Shown here: positions 1-11,889 of the stretch, one piece after another
Layout of the letters: the number at the start of each line of letters is the position of its first letter
Position numbering within the stretch: position 1 is the first letter of the stretch
From: Chara braunii
Lineage: Eukaryota > Streptophyta > Charophyceae > Charales > Characeae
Direction: 5' to 3'
Length of the DNA: 56,682 nt
Assembly (NCBI GenBank): GCA_003427395.1
Contig: BFEA01000394.1
Coordinates: 438,962 to 495,643, forward strand
Translations under genes and position numbers: made by a program
The notes under the pieces: model-generated
The model's database searches: none
Told to the model about the DNA's origin: nothing
What the model saw: only the letters and a program-made list of their open reading frames with translations

Positions 1-672
1 TGTGTGTGTGTGTGTGTGTGTATGTGTGTGTGTGTTCGTGTATGGTGTTGTGAGTGTGTGGGTGTTGTCGTGTTCGCTATAAACAACTAAACAGAAAAAG
101 CGTGAGTGTGCCAGATTGTTTTGTTAGAAGATTGAACCTGACACTTTTCCCATGAAGCATTTGCTTGATGGATAAGGACTGACCATGTCGCCCCATGGTA
201 GCGGTATGCCTGAAAGAGAGAAGTGGCCACTTTACTTGACATAGCCCTCTCCGTTCGTGGGTGTGCATGATTGATTGTTTGAGATTGATTGATTGAAATT
301 GACTGATCGATTGACAAAGGAAGAGCACCCCCTCTTCTTCTGGGATTTTTAGTTCTTTCTTTGTTCATCAGAACTCAACAAAAGTTGTAGTAATGTGTAG
401 TAATGTGGATTATCTGCAGGAAACCTAAGAAAAATAACAAAAGAAAAACGAGGCAAAACAAAATGATGTTTTCCTGGTCTTTGGGCCTGAGAGCCCAATG
501 ACTATGGAGCAAGGAGTAAAGTAACATCAAATAAAATGGCATAAAATGCGATGTAATAAAAGAAAGAAAGAAGGGTATCAGAAAGTGAGAAAAACAAATA
601 TGATGCTGTAAAATATATAAGATAACATGAAATAGAACAAAATCAAACAGCATAATCAGTGGATCACAAGGG

Positions 673-674
<2 letters not shown>

Positions 675-739
<65 letters not shown>

Positions 740-1072
740 GACGTGTTCATCACTGCCCAGCCCCCTTCCCCTGCTTCCGAGCTTCCACGTGCTAGCCGTT
801 TCCTGCCATCGTTCAATGCCTACCCAGCCCGCTGTGCCCTTCCCGTGCCCCCCTGTACCTTCCCGGCCCATTTTCTTCCCATTCTGTGTGTGTGTGAGAG
901 AGAGGGAGAGGGGGGGACGGATAGACTTCCCCTTGGGAGGAGTTGGGTAGCTGCCATGCCCCCCCCACTTCCCTTGGCCTCCCCAGTCAGCCGTCTCCCC
1001 ACCCTGGCCCCATTTTTCCTAAGCCTCCATAGCTGCACACACACACATGCACACGCGCACACACACACACAC

Positions 1073-1139
<67 letters not shown>

Positions 1140-1194
1140 GACAGAGAGAGAGAGACCATATCCGAGAGAGAGAGAGAGAGCCCGTCGAGGAAAC

Positions 1195-1277
<83 letters not shown>
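675..1277. repeat. Compound microsatellite cassette (GA)n - unique 270 bp - (CA)n - (GA)n
   Basis: A GA run (675-737) is followed by about 300 bp of non-repetitive sequence, a CA run (about 1036-1135), short GA tracts and a second GA run (1199-1277). The unique part is repeated almost unchanged at 14443-14742, again between GA and CA runs, which makes it a dispersed repeat bounded by microsatellites. Confidence 0.9.
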
Positions 1278-1279
<2 letters not shown>

Positions 1280-1829
1280 GGGAGTTCCATGGCAAAAACT
1301 GTGCCTTCGAATGCTTTTGTTGTTTCTGCGAGCAAAGCTGCAACATTTCATCTACTTGTCATAATAATCTAATGATAAAGGTGGCTTTGTATGATGGAGC
1401 TTATAAACATTTATGAGTCTCATTTAACCAACATCACCCCCCGCCGTCATGAATAAGGGGGGACCAGTAGCACAGGTCCATGAGGGCTACCGGTAGCACA
1501 GTGGGGGGAACTGGTGGAGTGCAAAATTGGAAAATGCGTTGAATAGACCCTGCGACTAGGCTGTTTTCCCGGACGCCCAGCCACGGCATGACCCCCGGGC
1601 AGGGTTCCGGGCAGTATCACTGCCCAAAAAAAAAACAAAAAAAATTAAAAAATTCCGGAAAAAAATTAATGTGTAGAATTGCAATTCAAACATTTTTTGG
1701 CTGAGGGTCACGTTAGAATTCCTCACAGCGTCGGAGATAAAAAAACTGAAATATAAAAAAAATGAAAATAACGGAATCACACTAAGGCACCCTCCTTTAA
1801 ACCCCTTCAGGCTGTAACCAGACTTGTCT

Positions 1830-3760
1830 TCTCCCCTACTCAGCATGCATGAAAACAGATGGGAATCACACTGACGCCAGGCGCCCACACAAAGCTCAGA
1901 GGTATCAAGGCCAAGAACACAGTTCAGATTCAAACTTGCTTCAGATGGCTATGGCGCCTGTGCGCCCTCACAACACCCAGCGGACACTGCATTCCCAGCA
2001 ACTGTTCACACGCATGCTACTCTGGATCTCCCTGGATGTCCCACACACGCATACACTTCACACAACACTGACACACTTACATGCTACAGCCTATCTCTAA
2101 CCTATGGAAGCTATGGCTGCCTTTACCTCCCTGCCAACTAGTGGCGATGTCCAATTCGTCTCCTTCTCAGCCCACTTCTCCTTCGGGCACCTGCATGCAA
2201 AGAACCTCCTAGTTCAACACCATTGAACACACATATTCATACCACATGCATGTATGTGTACACACGGAATTCACACTGGAGACCAGAGAGATGAAGACCA
2301 GGTAGCACAGCTTATCATTTCCAGAAAGTATTACATGAGCAATAAGAGTTCAAGTCACCAGCGCTCATCAGTGCGTGCCAAACCAATAATCAGCATAAGC
2401 TCTCAGTAAGTATCTCTTCCCCTCTGCTCTTCTCTCTTATGTAACTCTCCACCTTGATGGTCTTCTCCCTAGCTATGTCCTCGCTGTGTCTTCTCTCCTT
2501 ACATGCATGCACACTCACTAACTTCTAACTTCTAAGTTCTATTCGAGGATCTACTCTGAATACATCCACTGTCAACTCTACTAACCCCTCTGGAGTCTAC
2601 TACTAACAACTAGCACTAACACTTCTGCACTGGTGCAGCTATGGCTGCCTTCTCCCTGCCAGAGCTATCTTCCTCTCTCTCCCTCACTTAGCGCAGCACT
2701 CTGGCTTCAGCGCTCTGCTCCTCACTTCAGCGCACAAGTGCACCAGCACTTCCTCACTTGTAGCGAATGAGCAATCTGCCCGAATGGTAGGCTGGCCAGT
2801 CCTTTTGTAGTCTTGGAATGCTCTTCAACTCGTGCCAGCCTCTGCTTTCTGGGACGTGGCTGGCTCTGGTACGGCCTGTCTGCTTCTGAATGTCAAGGCC
2901 TGGAACCTTCCCGAATTTCCTTTGGTCTGCTGCTGCTTGGGCCTTTGAGTCGTGACTTTTCACTTGTGATCGTGACTTTTGACTGTGGACTGCCCTTTTA
3001 CTCGTGGAATGTGACTCTTCAATATGACTTTTCATTATGAGACGCGACTCTTGTCCCTGAGATGTGACTGTTTGCTGGGTGCCTGTTGGACCAGACTGCT
3101 GAGGTACCCGACTGTGTCATTTCTGAGTTTGACGAACTCAGCCTTTTCTGGACCAGAGCATCTGACCATGAGACCTGAATTTGGGGTCTGAAACGTGGAA
3201 GGCCTTTCATGCAGACCTTCTTGCACAAGACGCTCAGGCAGCGCTTCCGCACGACTCACAGGCAGAATGAATGAATGACTGGACGATGCCTCTTGATTTA
3301 TACTTCGGTTGGTCGCTGGTCTGCTCCTTTCCACCGGGCCCAATGTGCACACAATCCCACATGGTACTTGCTGACTGGACAAAGTGCGACTTGAACTGGG
3401 TACCGGTTACTAGGCGAAGTCGGACTGACGACTTGCCCACTTGCCTACGGACTGTCGCCTAGGACTGAACGAAGGGTCAATTCCGGACCTTCCGGAAGTC
3501 CGTAGACTTGACCCTTTGGTACTGTAGCAGCTACGACTTCTGCCCCTACTAAGACTTCTAACTGACAGATCTACAGTTCGAGACCTGACGGCCACACTAA
3601 CCTGCGACAGACAACAGGCGACTACAAGACACAGGTCGCGGGTTCAAACACACACAGGGCAACTAATCCTGTACACTGGTAAGGGCGAGGTCCGGGGATC
3701 GAGCCCTGGGAACGGGAACTGCTACCATAAAGGTGAAAACCGTTTCGAGCCCCTTCAAAA
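1830..3760 (+). repeat. Dispersed repeat, copy 1 (class unknown)
   Basis: Two parts of this stretch (about 1830-2250 and 3190-3760) resemble, in the same order and strand, 54290-55330. Shared marks are GGTATCAAGG/ACACAGTTCAGATTCAAAC near 1900, GCGCTTCCGCACGACTCAC followed by AATGAATGA near 3240, TACTTGCTGACTGGAC near 3366, and GGATCGAGCCCTGGGA followed by AAAGGTGAAAACCG near 3697-3740. It encodes nothing recognisable. It may be a decayed LTR, but neither termini nor target duplication were found. Confidence 0.6.
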
Positions 3761-3791
3761 GCAATTTATACCCCCCTTCCCCCCCCTGACA

Positions 3792-3925
3792 GCCAACTCG
3801 CAAAAAAAGAAATGAGCCCAGGTTTTGTGTACCCCGGGCATCATGCCCAGGTGCCCAGCCAACTCGCAAAAAAAGAAACGAGCCCAGGTGTTGGGTACCC
3901 CGGGCGTCATGCCCAGGTGCCCGGA
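3792..3925. repeat. Tandem duplication, two 67-bp units
   Basis: GCCAACTCGCAAAAAAAGAA, then GAGCCCAGGT, then TACCCCGGGC, then TCATGCCCAGGTGCC, occurs twice in a row with a few substitutions. Confidence 0.85.
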
Positions 3926-4395
3926 TGGGCAGGCGTGAGAATCTTGCGGTGCCGCGGATTTATTTTGCGGTGCCGCGGATTTATTTTTTTAAATATTTTT
4001 CCTATATAGATCACGACAAAATCTACGGACCCTCAAATTTTCAGAGTTGTTGAGTCATCCTTCGGAGAGCAAAAGATTGCAGAAGTTGGGGTACTTTTCT
4101 CGTTGGCCCACAGGTGGTAGAGTGGCAAAAATGGAAAATGTGACGAATTCGCGTGGCATTTATTTCATGCTCTATTTTTTTCTTCTTCCTCATCTTTTTG
4201 ATATTTTTCCTAGAAAGATCACAACCTAATCTACAGGATCTCAAATTTCCAGATATTTTTGTCAATTCTTCTGAGCACGAAAAATCGCCGAAGTTGGCAC
4301 TTGAAAATTCTTGGACCGGACCACGCTGCGCCTGACGGTCGCCACCCCCCCTAAGAACCCGGTCCATGAGGCCAGGAAATTCAAATTTAGGCCCA

Positions 4396-4416
4396 GCGGT
4401 GGTAGTGGTGGTTTAA
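4396..4416 (-). mobile_element. Lone right end of TTAA/ACCACC transposon family
   Basis: GCGGTGGTAGTGGTGGTTTAA matches the right terminus of the TTAA-flanked family described at 13871-15200 (reverse complement TTAAACCACCAC). No matching left end was found nearby, so the element is truncated or its partner has decayed. Confidence 0.45.
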
Positions 4417-4778
4417 GTGAGTGTATTCGCTCATGTTCTGTCTTTTGTTTTGCTTAAGATGGGGTGGCCTTTTTCATTCAGAGAAAAGGAGGAAAAAGGA
4501 GGGGTAGGCAGGGCTGACTCTGCCGTGTGTGGCTATCCATGTTCACTTGTTTTGTCTTTTTTGCAGGTTTTTCAAAATGGCTCACACATGGCGAGATGAG
4601 GGGCAGCGGGTATGTACTCTCTTTCTTTGGGGGAGGGGTGGGAAGTCAGTCAGAGTGGATGGTATCTCTACTTCGGCTTTTTTTTTGGGCTTTTCCATTG
4701 TTTCTAATGGGGTGTTGCTCTACACCCTTTTTCCATATCATTGGTCGACAGACTCGACACCCAAATTTTTTGAGATCG

Positions 4779-5068
4779 ATATCTTATCTGAAAGTCTCTT
4801 CCTAGGTTCCCATTAGAAAGGAACAAGGGGGTGAGGGTAGCCTTCGGAACAAAGGGCCGAATCTCAACAGATCGTGTCAGCAAGAACACTCTACTGCTTA
4901 CAACCCCCCGCCGCTTGTCTAAGTCGTCTGCACAGGGTTTGACTCCCCAAGCGAGAGAAATTACGCTGGACAGCGCCAAACTTACGCTGTCGGAGCCAGA
5001 CCCGCTGGCCCTACCGACAGTTGTATCTTATCTGAAAGTCTCTCTCTAGGCCCCCATTAGAAAGACCG
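4779..5068. repeat. Direct repeats of about 40 bp, 245 bp apart
   Basis: ATCTTATCTGAAAGTCTCT, then CCTAGG, then CCCATTAGAAAG, occurs at 4779 and again at 5024. It flanks about 200 bp of unrelated sequence. The class is unknown. Confidence 0.7.
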
Positions 5069-5567
5069 GATGCTCGTAGGGAATTGAAGCCTTGCGACAT
5101 GGTGAAAAGGGAGGGCGAAGAAGACAGATGAAGTGCACGTGCTGGCCCGCAGCTGTCCTAACATTGAGTTATTTTCGCTGTTCTTTTTGTCCACACAATA
5201 GATGTACAGACAGGCATACAGAGCACACAGACACACATACACTCACTGGTTGTGTAGAGTGGGTTTTGTGGCTGTGGTAGACTATAACCAAACAATCATC
5301 AGCGATGTTGCCCTCCTAAGACATGTATAATATCATCCCTTCAGATGATCGGATTGGCAGAGGCACGAACAAAGGAAGTGTTGGCGGGCCTGTGCTGCAT
5401 TTATTTGACGAAGTTGGCGATTTGGGTAATGTCAGACCTACTGGTCATTTTTTGAGGGGATTCTACCTACCCTCTGCCAGGATTGGAAGGTTGCTGTTAG
5501 TGAAGCCGACCACTTTTCTCAGAGTGATGGGGTGAGTCCTCACCAGCAAGTGGTATGCGTCCTGGGC

Positions 5568-5620
5568 GACTGTTGAGGTACAACCTCCAGATGAGTCAAT
5601 GAAAGTCCAATGAAACAGTC
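5568..5620 (+). ncRNA. Decayed hammerhead-ribozyme-like sequence
   Basis: The order stem III (GACTGT), T, stem I (GAGGT ACA ACCTC), core CAGATGA, 17 nt in place of stem II, GAAA, stem III (ACAGTC) is visible. Stem III pairs over 6 bp and stem I over 5 bp. The core has U4 changed to A (CAGATGA for CTGATGA) and the stem II region GTCAATGAAAGTCCAAT does not pair. It is probably inactive. It shares its stem I and the downstream CTGGCACAGTC with the sequence at 23399-23449. Confidence 0.6.
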
Positions 5621-5699
5621 TGGCACAGTCAACCTGACTGTAGTATTCTGTAGTGTTGATGATCTCAGAGTGCGTATGCCCTTTGTCGGAAACCCAGCA

Positions 5700-6960
5700 G
5701 AGATTGTTATTGAACGGCTTGGTTCAAGCAATCGAACAAGCACAATTCAGGAAGCGATCAACCATGCACTCTGACAAATAATCAGCCATGCAATCTACGA
5801 AGCAAAATCCCCTGAGCCCAAGCGATTGGCCGAGCAACCCTTTGAGAAGTACTAAGCAGCCAACCCGTCAACCAAGCAAGCATCCAAGTAATTGATTAAG
5901 CAATCCGAACTAGCCAACCAAGCAATCGACCACGCTGTTGGCCGTGCTGTTTACCATGCAATTGACCAACTGTATTTTCCCCTAACTGTCCCCAACAGAT
6001 AAACCAGGCAAGACAGGTTAAGCAAGTGATTGATACAGAGATTATGAAGGAAACCGACAAGGGATCGATCAGACAATCGATGACTGCCCATAACGAGCCA
6101 ATTAATCAGCCAGCTGATTACTAGCGCTACCTACCTACCACAATGACCCAATTAACCAACCAACACAGAAATGAAACGAAAGACAGACAGCTGACTGAGA
6201 AATCAAAAGTTTGAACTGAGGAGCTGGTCAACTATGAATCAGCTACTCAAAGACCAGTTGATGAACCAATCAAGCATCGATCAACCTGAGGGCAAATAGT
6301 GGATGAACGCATTGAATGGGCACCCTCCCAAGTGAACAACGACTCGATCGTGGTGCTGTCAGGTTGCTAGCAGGCGATTTGTGCCGGTCCAACTTGACGC
6401 TGAAGGGTCACTCACACGTCTTGGGCCACGTCTCGGGCCACACAAAATGAATAATACATAAAATAAGCTTTGGCCTTGAACTCGTCAGAAACACGGAAAG
6501 CAGCGCGGGATATACTTACGCATTGTCCTCCGTGGACGTTTTTCAAGAACAAACCCTTCAAGCTTAATAGATCCCTCTTTTGGGGTTCAAAAACATTGTA
6601 ATGCATACCAGCGTAGCAAACTAGCAAAGCAATCAATCGACTGACGGATCGATCAATCAGTCAATCAAGCAACCAATGGATCATGCAATCAAAGCCATCA
6701 GCCGACTAACCAATCAGCCTGGCAAAACAGGCTACCAGTGATCGATCAAGCAATCAAGCAAATGAGTCAATCATCCAATTTGCTTAATCCGGAAGCCTAA
6801 TCATTTAATCAAGTCCAATAAAAGACCATTAAGACGAAGCATTGAGTCAATAAGACAATCAACTGAGACATATCATTCTCCTGACAAGGCAATCAATGAG
6901 GCATATTGTTGAGCTGGTAAGGCAATGTATGAGACGATCATGTGAATTGTATGATCCAAT
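5700..6960. repeat. Degenerate short tandem repeat built on CAATCAA/AAGCAATC
   Basis: For more than 1.2 kb the sequence is dominated by diverged 10-13-bp words such as AAGCAATC, CAATCAATC, CAACCAA and GATCAATCAG, with a clearer stretch near 6635-6790. It looks like an old minisatellite. A block around 6380-6600 is less repetitive and unexplained. Confidence 0.6.
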
Positions 6961-7373
6961 GCAGTGGGTTGTACATTTGTTTGATTAAACAAAATTCAAT
7001 CCATTTCATATGCTTATTATCCTGGTTGAGTACCCAAAAGGTTTTGCACTGATTACCCCAAAATGATTATGCTGTTATCAGCTAGCGTGATTTCCGTTTT
7101 GCAGGAAGTTGGTTATTGTCTTGTATCAAACTACCACTACCTCAACGCCGACCAAGACCTGTGTCTGTACGCTGGCCTCTGTGGGCATGGAGGAGACTGG
7201 CAGCAGGGAACACAACTTTTATTGAGGTTTCCCTATTTCGTGCCCATGCTGTTTGACAAAATAATTCTGAAAAAAAAAAACTGGAACATACATTCAGTCG
7301 TCCTGTGTTGGGGAAAGTTGGAAAAAGAAACTTGATGGCTCAGCTAATGTGTTGAATTACTGGTTGAAGATAA

Positions 7374-7447
7374 CAAGATGTAGTGGAGTCTGGTAGTGCA
7401 TCTGTTTTGGGTACAGAGGGTCATAGGTTCGAATCCTGTGAACTCTA
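7374..7447 (+). pseudogene. tRNA-Pro(UGG) pseudogene of plant organelle (mitochondrial) type
   Basis: The D-loop AGTCTGGTA, perfect anticodon arm TCTGT-TTTGGGT-ACAGA with anticodon TGG, variable loop GGGTC and T-arm ATAGG-TTCGAAT-CCTGT match plant mitochondrial trnP-UGG closely and differ from the cytosolic tRNA-Pro. The acceptor strands (CAAGATG and GAACTCT) no longer pair at most positions, and the D stem GTGG/GTGC has a mismatch, so the copy is probably dead. No other organellar sequence was seen around it. It lies 122 bp upstream of the PRT6 start codon. Origin by organelle DNA transfer is inference. Confidence 0.8.
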
Positions 7448-7568
7448 GTTAAAATCAGAGGAATGAATAAATTGACATGAAAATCACTCAACCACCTTGA
7501 CTCTTGCCGTGAAATGAGGGCGTCGTGTCCTTGCAGATTACTGATGTGTGGTTGTTCTGGTGGATGAC

Positions 7569-8741
7569 ATGTGGTACGCAATCTCATCCTGTGTGTGGCA
7601 GTTGCTGAAGAGAAGGCTGGTTGGCTGTGCTGGGGTTCCGTCCTCGGTTTTGGAGGAGGGTCAGCCTGGATTGGCGAGGTTTTTGGAGGCACATCCAGAG
7701 CGAGTAGCAGAAGTCGTCCCAGCACTGTTTCCGATCAGCGAGGAAGCTACTGAGGCACCAGATGTGACTGAGGGAATTCTTCTTGAGAAGTACAAGGAAT
7801 CGATGAGATGGGTAGATTGGGCAATGTGTGGAAGTGAACCCGAGGTGGTTCTTGTAGAGGTTGCTGAAGCCATTAATGGTAACACTAGGGGTGTGTGTGG
7901 GGCGGTATGGGGGCACAGAGACATCGCTTACCGATGCAAGGACTGTGAGAGCGATCCCACTTGTGCGATCTGTGTACCCTGCTTCCTGGCCGGAAATCAT
8001 GAAGGTCATGATTACACGATTATTAGGACATGGAGAGGATGCTGCGACTGTGGGGATCCAACGGCATGGAGGGAGGCCGGATTCTGTAGGAATCATAAAG
8101 GACCGGGGAAGGCACCACCTTTGCCAGAGTGCTTTGAGAAGCGGGCAAGGCCAGTGCTCGAGGCTGTTGTCCAAGAGTGGGTGCGTAGGCTTGAACCTGT
8201 GATTGCAGAGGGTAGGGAGGAGGGGGCTGATGAGAGCTCGTCAAGTAGGGAGAGGAGGAGCGCAGAGGCGATGTCCCGTGCTGTTGCAGCGGACCTGGTC
8301 AAGATCTGTGGAAAGGGGGAATCGCTAAGCCGGCTGGTCGCCAGCGTTACAGGAGATGTAAGATGGAAGCTTCTAGATGCAATCCTAAGGTATGAGAACG
8401 CACTTGGTAGGCCGATGGTCAGGCATGTGTATGACCTGCTGTACAAGTTGCTGGGTGACCCAGGCTTTAAGGAAGCTTTCGCAAGGGTCTTCGTTGATCT
8501 ATATCCCATGTTTCGGTTGGATAGCACGTACGATGATCCCATCTTCCAATCGGATGGTGGATATGATGAACCACGATTGGGTGCATTGCCGCCTCTGTGC
8601 ACATTCAACATCTTCTCTGTCCAAATCTTCACCGTACCACCTTTGGTGATTCAGTTGGTGAAGGAAGGCCTTCTTAAGATGCTGCTCAACACACTCGTGA
8701 GCGCACTGACATCTTCCTGGCGAGAGGATGGAAGAATCGAG
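7569..8741 (+). CDS. PRT6: PRT6 exon 1: UBR box and N-terminal region (codons 1-391)
   Basis: The exon encodes the N-terminus of a PRT6-like E3 ubiquitin ligase. The UBR box spans about residues 108-178. It shows the zinc ligands C110, C123, C126, C132, C135, C138, H144, H147, C158/C159, C161, C173 and H176, and the acidic D160/D163 around CDCGD that in this family contact the basic N-degron. A leader helix (RRLVGCAGVPSS, then FLEAHPERVAEVVPALFP) and a downstream FSVQIFTVPPL block also match plant PRT6. ATG at 7569 is chosen because an in-frame TGA lies at 7542 and homology begins soon after it. A CAG acceptor ending at 7536 would then sit in the 5' UTR. The alternative is an upstream start exon spliced to the in-phase CAG ending at 7601. 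The exon ends at GAG before donor GTGAGG, phase 0. The frame runs on to a stop at 8762 but loses similarity. Confidence 0.92.
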
Positions 8742-10296
8742 GTGAGGCCCTCTCAGGAGTAGAGATTTCCTTTCTCATGCGCTTTACCCCTCTCTGGAAT
8801 GCTTGGGTGGGTTTGCTCTATTCCTTTCATCAGTTCACCAATGCACACAATCACGACTGTTCCCACCCCGTCTGTTGTAGGGAGCATTCTTTTTTTTTCC
8901 TTGGGTGGTTTCCTTGGGTGGTTTGTTCCATCTCTGTTGGAATCCCAACGTATAGCGACCCAGACAATTGGAGATCACCTGTGAAAAACTTATGTAAAAT
9001 GTCCCCTTGTGGCCATATGCGAACTGGTATTGCCCCTTGTGGCCATGTGCAAACTGGCATTGCACAACTGCCATCTGATACTCTTTTTTCGTGATTGCAA
9101 GGGAATAGTGGGCTTTGTTGGATGTCAGGATTGGGGTGAATGGTACACACATATGACTGTTAGTAAACAGACAATGAGCTCGAAATGTTGATGGGGGCAC
9201 ACAAATTCAATAACGTGAAGGGTTACACCCTGAGTGGGAAAAAGGATTGAGGTGCAGTCTGTGGGTAAGCCGAAACACAGATGTAGCGTGGACTTGCCAA
9301 GTCTACAGTGTGTGTGCCATTATCTACACAGACCTTTTCTCTTTTTCATCAGGGCACAGTTGCAGTACGGGGTACTCCCAGTAGGGCGTACTCACTTGGG
9401 GCCTTCTGACACTCGAGCACGAGTGTGAGGGACAGGCGGCACTCTGCACTTTGATGTAATAGTGGCCGGGTTGGTGTTTAGTGAGCACAAACATACGATC
9501 AGTGGGGCCTGCCCTTGGGTGTGCTCTCACTACTTTTGCTTCCCTCTTTCTTTTTTGGTTCTCTATTCATTGCTCCATTGATCATAAAGCAAAACAATAA
9601 AAGATCGCAAACTAAAAATAAATGGATATATGGAGACAGATAGATCGATAGGCAGATTGATAGATAGATAGACATGTAGATGGGTAGGTGGGTAGGAAGG
9701 AAGGCGGGACCTGAGTCGTCTCACAGAAGATCGGACGCATAAGTGAGCCGAATTGAAAGCAGAAATGAGCAATACACCAAAGTCTCCTGATAAAGAAAGC
9801 CTTGCCACGGCCTCCAATCATGAATACAACTACAGTGTAGCCTTCCTAGTGGAGTCCTGAACGCCCTTCCTACTTCCTAGCTCCCACTCATCTAGCCTGC
9901 CTACATGCCAGTGATGGTCCACGTGTCAATCGCCTGAAGACTCTGGTCCAACAGCCTGCCCTTGTCAACACCAGATGCGTGCCTCGTTCTCACCACCTCC
10001 CTTCTCTCTTCCTTCCGCAAGGATCACAGTACTGCCAGCATCTGGTCATGGTGTGCCCAGCCTGGCTATGGCTGATGCCCACCCTCCTCCTGCTCGCCGC
10101 CACCGCCGCAGCTTCCTTCCTCAGGCGTAGCGCTAAGCAGACGCTCCACCAGCGCTGCCACATTGCCTGAATGCCTGAATGTCTCTGGCTGGGAGGCCGC
10201 TCCTCTTTTGTCCTGGATCGCGAGGCTATGGAGGCTGCACCCAGGCCCAATCCTCTCCCAGTACCCTGGGCCCTTCCAGAAGACTATGCCTGCCAA

Positions 10297-10345
10297 GCCT
10301 CTGTAACCAACTCATGAGCTGGGCCAACCGGTTGGTTACAGAGGC
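10297..10345. repeat. Perfect 15-bp hairpin
   Basis: GCCTCTGTAACCAAC (10297-10311) is followed after 19 nt by its exact complement GTTGGTTACAGAGGC (10331-10345). The function is unknown; it may be the remnant of a foldback element. Confidence 0.85.
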
Positions 10346-10538
10346 TGCTTGCTGCACAGTGGTTATGACTCGGGGCCCTTTCTTGAAGCCGGCCTTCACT
10401 TAGGGCTGGCTGACATTTTCCTGACCTGCCTTCACTTAGGGAGGACAGGGCCTTTTTTCTGCACGGCCGAGGGCCTAATTCCCTGCAGATGGAGTGGTGG
10501 TGTTTACTGGTCCACATGCCGGGACAGTCAGGCGGCTG

Positions 10539-10950
10539 TTAAACCACCTGTCCCTTGTTATTTTGTTCCGGTGTGGTGATCAACTCACCAGATTAACATG
10601 GGCTCGGTCTTCCGGAAGGAAAGGGCTGGCGGTGCCCAGCAGAAAGAACATATTTTGCACCTCCACTGGTTCGTTTTCTTTTTGCACGTAGCAGAAATCC
10701 CGGTTGGGAAAGAGGCTCGGAGGGACTGTAGGTTTAAACCACCAGCGCATTCGAGGCAAAATTGTCTCGACACCCCCTGCACGCGAAGCTTTGCCGAAAC
10801 GCCAGCTCGATGTTTTTGTTTTCTTTTGAATGGCGTTGGCAGCCATTTTTGTCCGGTAGCATTGTTCATTCGAGCTTCTTGGATCCATCAATCGTGATTC
10901 TCAAGTCGGCTGGGCTGGTTTGGTGGTTTGAACCACCAGCACACTGCTGA
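10539..10950. mobile_element. Cluster of TTAA/ACCACC transposon ends
   Basis: Left-type ends appear at 10539 (TTAAACCACCTG), 10734 (TTTAAACCACCAGCGC) and 10930. At the last, GGTGGTTTGAACCACCAGC is a back-to-back pair of right and left ends. Full elements with two matching ends and TTAA on both sides could not be paired with confidence. Confidence 0.5.
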
Positions 10951-11889
10951 GGCAAACTTTTTTTTTTTTTTAAATATATCGGTAACAGTTCTATTATCAT
11001 AAGCACACTGCCAAATACGAAAACTGATAGAGCAGAATTACGGCTGCAATTGATGAAGATGTACTGGAAAGTTGGTCTTGATTTCCAGCATGTAGACGTA
11101 AATGTTAAGGGATGCTGGACCCCTTTTCCAGCAGTTGCTGCATCCCACCAATAGATGGAGCCTTCGACGCAAGGGGCCTGCTAAATGGGGATGCTCTTAT
11201 CACCCCAGTTAGCATGGCCACCTGGGACACGGAGTAAAAAAAAAAAAGAAAAAAAAAGACAGTGGCAGCTCAGCAGCTGTCTTTTTTTTTTTTTTTTCCT
11301 ATTAAGTAAGTGATTGTACCAGCTATCCCCTGCCCATGACCACAAATAAACTACCAGCTGACGCAGCCGTGTCAAATCTCAGGCTCAAACACGTGGCATG
11401 ACTGGGTACCTCCATCTGCCAGTGCGAAGGCAAGATTATACAGCTGGGTACCCAGCTGCAGAACTGGAACCAGATGGTGTGAAAAACAGCCCTGGTCTCA
11501 GTGTGCCAAGCTGTAGACTCGGTCCGTGGAACGTAACGGCGCCAACCTGCCAATCAACCTTTGCTCTGCCTACCCGCAGGAGCAAAAGGAACCAAACCGG
11601 GACTTTTTTTTTTTTTTAATAAATAAAAACAGGTCCTTATGGTCCTGGCTCTATATCCATTCTGGGGAGCATCAGTCGGGTTCCTGTCCACCGGCAAGTC
11701 GAGAATTGGAGTATATGGTGAAGATTTTCACACTTCCTTCCGTCTGGCCGAAGGAACTCTGACCTGCATTGATTGCTACTATGTAGGAGGATTGACTGTC
11801 AGCTTGCCCTACTGCTTTTCCTCTCAGAATCCAATTTGATTCTGTCAAGAAGAGAAGAGAGTTATCTGTATTCTTGAGACTAGGGCCTC

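Larger units (their letters stand above)
1..7373. other. Upstream region of PRT6: repeats, no gene recognised
   Basis: Apart from the listed repeats this stretch shows no coding block. It holds a GT tract at the left edge, GA/CA microsatellites (675-1277), an unclassified dispersed repeat (about 1830-3760), a tandem duplication near 3.8 kb, short AT-rich DNA, direct repeats at 4779 and 5024, a decayed hammerhead-like sequence at 5568-5620 and a degenerate CAATCAA satellite. A convincing PRT6 promoter or 5' UTR exon could not be placed. Confidence 0.6.
8742..11603. other. Start of intron 1: no gene seen, scattered repeats
   Basis: This part of intron 1 has no supported coding block. Visible are a GATA/GTAGGTAG-type short stretch near 9625-9710, a perfect hairpin at 10297-10345, ends of the TTAA/ACCACC family near 10539, 10734 and 10930, and A/T homopolymers near 11237-11300. 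The words TTCACTTAGG and GGCCTTCACTTAGG near 10390-10450 recur near 25950, which indicates a dispersed repeat. Confidence 0.55.

Noticed and set aside
659-1364. Open frames made of RERERE, HTHTHT or SLSLSL
   Set aside because: They are translations of GA, CA and CT microsatellites, open in several frames on both strands.
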